DNA of 20,092 nucleotides, taken from Pelargonium cotyledonis (Eukaryota; Streptophyta; Magnoliopsida; Geraniales; Geraniaceae). The translations under genes were made by a program, and so were the position numbers. The notes under the pieces are model-generated. The model worked only from the letters and a program-made list of their open reading frames with translations. It searched no databases and was not told the DNA's origin. Location of the stretch: assembly GCA_036897625.1 (NCBI GenBank), contig JAYMTA010001425.1:1-20092 (forward strand), written 5' to 3'. Shown in pieces: positions 19,895 through 20,092 of the stretch (its first letter is position 1; every line of letters starts with the position of its first letter).

Positions 19895-20092
19895 CTTACA
19901 AACAAAATGAAAATAAAATTTAATTTGTTCGTGTTAGGGTTTAAACGTACTTTTATAAAACTTAAATATTAAAATTTTAATAAATACTATTCTCACCATC
20001 TGGAGTGTCTTTTATGGAAGGCAAATTTTTGGGACGGCTAGGGTTTTATAAGGGTTTTAGGTTTCTTTTTAGGCGGGGGCTCTGGTGGGGTT
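19895..20092 (+). promoter_or_regulatory. Telo-box-bearing sequence at right edge, possible promoter
   Basis: TAGGGTTT (telo-box) occurs at 19935-19942 and 20039-20046, followed by a second GGGTTTTA within 15 bases and a TATA-like TTTTATAAGG between them. Telo-boxes together with a TATA region are typical of promoters of plant ribosomal-protein and other translation-related genes. No coding sequence is reached before the window ends. Confidence 0.35.

Noticed and set aside
1-20092. CRISPR array, bacterial operon, rRNA or tRNA gene
   Set aside because: No regularly spaced conserved repeats with unique spacers, no Shine-Dalgarno-linked ORF series and no rRNA or cloverleaf tRNA sequence; spliced genes mark it as plant nuclear DNA.

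Overview
This window looks like nuclear DNA from a eudicot plant. Three spliced protein genes with short GT-AG introns sit in AT-rich sequence full of small transposons (Helitron, Stowaway, SINE, Mutator-like). One gene is the nuclear copy of a mitochondrial ribosomal protein gene, which is typical of flowering plants. An asterid source is a weak guess only. Nothing here is bacterial or organellar: the rps14-like exon carries upstream targeting exons and a splice acceptor.

Layout. 1-660: GC-richer repeat segment with two short-period tandem arrays. 661-6360: gene-free and repeat-rich, with a non-autonomous Helitron (1195-1846), a tail-only retro-insertion with 16-bp direct repeats (1933-1981), a Stowaway MITE (2379-2620), a decayed LTR-like stretch with a worn ~90-bp repeat (about 3211-4226) and a SINE tail fragment (4679-4730). 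6588-10349 (+): seven-exon gene for a 1006-residue LIN-family protein with neither U-box nor WD40 repeats. 10728-10942 (-): a complete tRNA-type SINE with perfect 12-bp target duplications. 11880-13522 (+): an O-fucosyltransferase gene (OFT23-like) with at least one probable intron in its 5' UTR. 17931-14370 (-): the RPS14 locus. 18359-19885: a Mutator-like element with a perfect 9-bp target duplication and a GC-rich internal segment. The last 200 bp carry telo-box motifs, perhaps the promoter of a gene just outside.

The most interesting region is the minus-strand RPS14 locus. Two 5' exons (28 and 11 codons, both ending between codons) supply a mitochondrial-type targeting peptide. They can be spliced in frame to the 110-residue RPS14 exon. 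They can also be spliced, equally in frame, past it to two downstream exons, giving a 78-residue protein I do not recognise. This resembles the known arrangement in rice and maize, where mitochondrial rps14 landed inside an intron of nuclear sdhB and shares its targeting exons by alternative splicing. Here the candidate host gene is different and unidentified. The downstream exons rest on splice signals and open frames only.

The three genes show no obvious shared pathway, as is normal for plant gene neighbours. The LIN-like and RPS14 promoters do both carry CCGGTCC-rich blocks.
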